This document shows, piece by piece, positions 59,132 through 64,000 of a stretch of DNA of 64,000 nucleotides (the stretch's first letter is position 1; each line of letters begins with the position of its first letter). A program made the position numbers and the translations under genes. This DNA is from Pristionchus mayeri. Lineage: Eukaryota; Nematoda; Chromadorea; Rhabditida; Neodiplogasteridae. The stretch spans positions 48,911,257 through 48,975,256 of the forward strand of contig BTRK01000006.1 in the NCBI GenBank assembly GCA_036245805.1, written 5' to 3'. The notes beneath the pieces were generated by a model. The model was not told the DNA's origin. It saw only the letters and a list, made by a program, of their open reading frames with translations, and did not search any database.

Positions 59132-62100
59132 ATGGTACGTAGGTGCGCACTTTGTGGAGCGTCGGGTGTGAATGGGGGAATGCGAAGATTCCCGGCCAAT
59201 TCCCTGCCCCATAAACAACAAGTGTGGGTAGATCGACTATTGCTCCCTCCTGAAAAGAGTGAGGAGATGAGATGCTGCGCTTGTATCGTACGCGACTGGG
59301 CGCGAGTCCTCCTTTGCGGATCGTGTGGTGCTCGGTGCATTTCGGAGAAGACGACCTGCCCGTGAGAAATCATAGTCTTTCCTGTAGATCCTGATAGCAA
59401 CTTCAACAATATGTGCTGAATTATAGCACCGCATACAACCCCCCTCCTCCCCTACCATGCCGCGTCTCTCTCGATTGAACAGCAGTCAGAACCATCAAGT
59501 AACGTTTTATCGAGGGGAAGGGAATGGACGAGGGAGAGACATATCGAAGGGGAAACACACAAGAAATGGAATAAGACGAACCATGATTTAGCGAGCGGAG
59601 ACCCTCGATGATTCTCGTGTAGAAGAGACCGACGGATCTCCCCCTCCACTCTCGCGAATGGCAACTCTTGCATCGACCAACGACCCTAGCGACCCCCCGA
59701 TTCCTCCTTTGTCGCGAGTACAATCCGCAAGTGCTCCGACCGTATCTCGCTATGCGTCCACGGTAAATCAGTTTAGTCGGTTGGGATTAGAATAGCTTTA
59801 TTCAGAATTTATTCGAATGCCCCTCACAAGATGATTCGGAGTACAGAACAGAAACAGAAAAGGTCAGCAATAAATAACAAAGGATGTACAGTATTATCAT
59901 AAGTTTACATGATTATCTACAGGGGTCATCACAAGAAACGGTTGATTCTACCGAGTCGATAGACAACTCTCTTCCTGATCTACCACCCTACTTGCTCATC
60001 GCCTCATCGTCTCTCCTCAACCTGTTCACTCGTTGTCCTTCTTGCGGTGATCCCTCTATTCACTCGCTATCCTTCTCTCAGCATGGGTCGGCCGTTGTGC
60101 TGAAGTGGAAGTGCAATAAGTGTGTCAAGTCATCCTGGCCTTCTCAACCACTCCTATGTGGTCGTTTATACGAAGGAAATGCCAAGATTGCCACTGCTGG
60201 CCACACTACAGGATTGTCACTGCCGGTATTCATCTTTGCAATGTTTTTTTAAAATTCTCACCTGAATGTCGCTCAGCGACTGGCCATGTTCGGTGATGTG
60301 CTCGGACTCCCCCTTCCTGCTCCTCGTACAGAGTACGATCTTCTCTCGAAGCTCGTGCTGCCTGCAGTTGATATAGTCTACGAAAGACACATGCGATACG
60401 TGGAGAGTGTGGTTCGAAATGTTGCTAGCGTAAGTAAATCTTCATTGCGGCATAATTGAATAACTATACAACGAGTAGATATGCTTCCATTTTTTGCATT
60501 TACAAATAAATGCTCAGCAGTTACTACATTTACATATGGCACTTCTTGGATAATTGGCCCACGGTAGAATTCTTTTAAAAAATTACTGTCGATTTTGAAT
60601 ATTTAGAAAAAAAGTTTGACCCAAGGAACTGGATCTGACCCATGGAACTGGGTTACGGTAATGTCTTGAGTACTGTAGAATCGACTGAGCACCGTACCTG
60701 GACTTTTTAAAAATAAAGTAAGTGCGATGCTCGGGGGATACGGTAGTGGTATACGGTATCTGGAGTACGGTATGATCGATTGGGGACGGTACCTAGTCTT
60801 GACCTACCGATCGAGTTTTGCCCATGACCCGGGGTTCATGGGTGCTAAGTGCTTGTCACTTTTCATGACAATCACTTAGCACCCATGAATAGGGGTCATG
60901 GGAATCGCCGCCGGCATGGGCAACTATGATCACTACTTACATCAGATTATTATTCTCATATCTAACAAATTACGCTCTGGTTGTTAGGTTACAGTATCCC
61001 TCAACTATGAAGTAACAGAGACACTCGATTTTCATTAGTTAATCATAAAAACTGGAAACTCACTTGAAGAGGAGAGGAATCGACTTGTCGATTGACGGAC
61101 GGTACAGTCGGCCCGGCTTCACTGCACTGAACGCGACCATCTCATTCATCCACCTGACAACAAATTTGATTCTACTTGTCATCAATATGCACAAGCATAT
61201 GAAGGGAATTGGTACAGATAATCGAATTGTTTAGAGAAGTCCGCTATTTTTTTCAGATGGCATCAGTGGGCGGATGGAGAAGGAGGGAGTGAGAAGGGGG
61301 CTGAAGATTTTGTTAGCCAAGCTGTTCAAGGTGCTTTCACTTTTTGGGAAAACAATCATAGGTATCCAGGAATGGCGGCGAGGGGGGGGGGGGTACTGAG
61401 CACCGCCCCAAATTTGGGGCGGCGCGCAAGCAGAGCATGAGTCATGGTAAAATCGATAATAAGTGATGGTAGGTCAAGACAACGTTCCATACCCAATCGA
61501 TAGTACAGTACCTCCAGATACCGTATATGGCTACCGTAAACCTCGAGCAGGGGCCAAACATTTTTCTAAAAAAGTTTTTTTCTAGAAATCCCAAATAGAT
61601 CATAAGATGATTCTACAGTAATTAGATATACGGAAATATACTTTAAATAAATTTTATTTTCGATTTTGATTTTTTAGAAAATTTTTGACCCAAGGAACTG
61701 GATCTGACCCACGGATCTAGGTTACGGTAGTTACTTTGGTACTGTAGAATCGATTGGATACGTTACCAGGACTTTTTAAAAATAAAGTTACTTTGTGATA
61801 TTCCGGGATTACGGTAGGTATTTTGGGGTACTATAACATCGATTGGTTATGGTACTTTGATTTTTTTCGTTTGGGTACGGTACTTTGATTTTTTTGAAAA
61901 TTAAGTCAGTTAGTGATGATCGAGGGTTACGGTAGCCATATACTGTATCTGGAGGTACTGTACTATCTATTGGGTACGGTACTTAGTCTTGACCTACCAT
62001 CACTTATTATCGATTTTACCATGACCAAATTTGGGCGGTGCTCGGAACCCCCCTGTCGCCGCCGGCGTGGACACCTATGAACAGAATGATAATTTGAACG

Positions 62101-64000
62101 GATCAATGCTTATATGACAATGGGTGGTTAGTACTGCATGCTTGTAGATTCGATCAGTGTGCACGGACAACGACGCTAAGATAGGGAAGATGCTGAGGGA
62201 TGACTTCAGTGTCATCAAGCATCTTCTCGATTTTTGGCATCTTGTCAAGGGAATTAACCATGATCTGAGAGAGGTAATTACATGCAGAACAACTTATAAC
62301 CGTTAGGAGAACATGTTACACTTGTAAAATGTGGCGGAGAAGACATGCGAAACTTATGTTTCACCTGTTCTCTAGTTTCTATGACCAACAAGAGATATGC
62401 AAACTGTAGAGAGACGTACATCTTACGCCATATTAGTTGTTTTTTTCAGTTGGCAAAGAAGAAGCAGTGCCCCAATATACAGTATTGGAGAAAGAAGTTA
62501 ATAAACCATGCGCACTATATCCACTCAAAGTTCGGTAAAAGTCGTAAGCTTGGACTGCAATACTGGTTGTCTTCTCTCGCACACGTAACTGGAAGACATC
62601 GTCATTTCGCCAAGGTGCCTTCATGTTTCATACATACAACTTACGAGTCAATCACAAAATGTATTACCCATATTATGTAATAGACTACGGTAATACTTCC
62701 AGGTTCCCTTCTTGCACGGCATTGCCAAGTGCAAGCATTCTCGACTGGGATGGAGCAATGCGCATCTAATCAGGAGGGACAGCGAGGAGTTTCAGCTGCT
62801 GAAAGCTGTGATTATGAAGCCCACTTTTCTCGCTGGTTTCCTCAGAGCGAGTCCCAAGAAAAACACCTCCCCGAATGAGTGTTTCAACAGCATAATCAAT
62901 ATCTATGCACCCAAGAGAATTGCTCGGTTAGCCATAATTACTGTACTTTCCGGACGAATCCTAAATATTATACGCGCAACTAGGAATTCAGATCGTCAAA
63001 GTGGTACGGAGAGCTGATCAAACTTGCCCATCTACATTACAACACGCTCGCTCTACTGGATATGCTGAATCTGAGGGAGGAACGAGGAAACAGTTCGGTC
63101 AAGGTTATCGGGAGGGAAGGAGAGACTGTGAAACGGAAGATGGCCACGGCTGACCACGCATGGAGACGTGAGGTTAGACATGCACATTCATATAATTCCG
63201 GAAGAGCAATCTGCAAACAGCGAGTAGGCCAATGTACTGAAACAAAATAATACGTGTCAGGTATGGGCGGAGATTCCCGGAGTTATCGAGAAGAGGAAGT
63301 TGGATCTGTTCATGAAGAAGGCAGGAGCGCCCACCGACCGAGAGTACGTGCTGGCGATGCAGGAAGAAGAGAAGGATGTGGAGGATGTGGAGGAGGCGGA
63401 AGGAGCGGAAGGAGCAGAAGAAAGGGAGGAGGGCGATGGGGGAGAGAGCGATGTCTCGGAGGAGCTGGGGGAAGGGCTGTACGGAGAGGAGGTGGACTCG
63501 GACCACAACCCTGTGATGGATGCGATCGAGCTGTCTGACGCCGAGGACGAAGAGTCAGCAGAGGAGGAAGACGAGGGAGAGGTCGAGGGGAAGGAGGGAG
63601 ATGTCGTCGACGGAGTGGAGAAGATCGCGCTCTCGTCTGGATCCGAGTGGGATGAGGGAGAGGCTGGAGAGCGCTGGATGGCACTGCATCAAGGTGGAAG
63701 GGGAAGAGGAAGAGGCGGGAGAGGAGGGAGAGGGCGTGGGGGTACTGTAGTTCGGCACGAAGTGGCAGCCGTCCAAGCTTCAGTATCCTCGGCCGACCCC
63801 TCGGGTCAGCAGGACTCTCCGATGAGCCGAAGGGGGGAACTGCGAAGAAGAGGGAGAGAAGAGCGACAGCAGCAGCGAAGAAGAAGGGCGAAGAAGAGAT
63901 GGATGAAGAAGACTCCAGCTCTGATTCCGCCTTCAAGTCCACACAAGCCAAGCGAGTTAGAGCGAATGGAAGGGGTAGAGGGAAGTAAAGGGTCATGCAT
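59132..64000 (+). CDS. THAP-like, DDE-type transposase gene (3' end outside the window)
   Basis: Ten exons fit: 59,132-59,361; 59,623-59,762; 59,923-60,225; 60,277-60,429; 61,070-61,211; 62,158-62,273; 62,450-62,614; 62,703-62,926; 62,992-63,172; 63,261 to the edge. The start is MVRRCALCGASG. Exon 1 has a THAP-like finger (CALC ... MRRFPANSL ... W). Exon 3 has a zinc ribbon (CPSC ... CNKC) and WPSQP. Candidate catalytic residues are Asp in LSIDGRYSRPGF (exon 5), Asp in VCTDNDAKIGKML with FWHLVKGINHDL (exon 6), and Glu in SPNECFNSIINIYAPKR (exon 8). The C-terminus is very acidic, then GRGRGGRGGRGRGG, then basic. The layout matches THAP/DDE-type transposase-like proteins common in animal genomes (perhaps Kolobok-like); the superfamily name is uncertain. 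No lesion was found. Confidence 0.75.
60555..60928. mobile_element. Half fold-back element B in intron 4
   Basis: This corresponds to the right half of element A (GACCCAAGGAACTGGATCTG ... GGTATACGGTATCTGG ... CGCCGCCGGCATGGGCAACT). Near its end is a hairpin, GTGCTAAGTGCTTGTCA with TGACAATCACTTAGCAC. The left half is absent. Confidence 0.65.
61357..62079. mobile_element. Fold-back element C in intron 5
   Basis: Ends CATAGGTATCCAGGAATGGC and CGGCGTGGACACCTATG are imperfect inverted repeats. Inside are CACCGCCCCAAATTTGGGGCGG and TACGGTA-rich arms. It lies between exons with the first and second candidate catalytic Asp. Confidence 0.7.

Noticed and set aside
63310..63996. 228-codon minus-strand Pro/Ser-rich frame
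   Set aside because: It is the complement of the acidic and Arg/Gly-rich coding exon of the transposase gene, a composition shadow.

Overview
The window looks like a transposon-dense stretch of a nematode genome. The clues are short introns of about 40-60 bp in the two multi-exon transposon genes, a decayed nematode-type chemoreceptor, and mariner, hAT, Helitron and non-LTR remains. A Pristionchus-like (diplogastrid) genome is my guess. No bacterial, organellar or rRNA sequence was seen.

Left third (1-14.7 kb). Bases 1-3,050 hold nothing I can support. They are followed by a small unrecognised spliced gene (3,051-3,821, +), two blocks of a degenerate 15-bp minisatellite, and a broken CR1/L2-type non-LTR retrotransposon (4.95-6.75 kb). 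A minus-strand coiled-coil-type gene (about 7.44-11.05 kb) is split by a 1.87-kb hairpin element. Then come a fold-back element with tRNA-like sequence in both arms and CRE palindromes in a nested MITE (11,457-13,158), and a pseudogene of a UPF1-like helicase (13,311-14,137).

Middle (14.7-37.3 kb). A hairpin element (outer ends 14,736 and 28,330) was hit three times: by a hAT-type MITE with 8-bp target duplication, by a 423-bp retrotransposon tail with 7-bp target duplication, and by an 11.7-kb Helitron on the minus strand (16,425-28,137). Joining the Helitron flanks regenerates the sequence of the other hairpin arm, so both Helitron ends can be placed to the base. It carries a spliced RepHel gene with HUH, catalytic-Tyr and Walker motifs and an unusual excess of the heptamer GACCRGG. 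Further right are two decayed mariners, mariner-type MITEs, another hairpin element and a chemoreceptor pseudogene.

Giant palindrome (39,451-54,395). Two nearly identical 7.35-kb arms flank a 239-bp spacer. Each arm contains two fold-back elements, a non-repetitive 1.7-kb segment and about 2.5 kb of a 39-bp satellite. Nearly every satellite unit contains three or four alternating GAA/TTC pentamers, the binding element of heat-shock factor. Together arms and spacer hold roughly 135 heat-shock-element units. This is the most remarkable object in the window: an HSF-binding satellite built as an inverted repeat, so any readthrough RNA would fold into long double strands.

Right end (54.4-64 kb). 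A mariner N-terminal fragment is cut off exactly at the palindrome edge. After more fold-back elements comes a ten-exon plus-strand gene (59,132 to beyond the window) encoding a THAP-like/DDE-type transposase with an acidic, RGG-containing tail. Two fold-back elements sit in its introns. Fold-back elements across the window share an interior but carry different hairpins near their ends.
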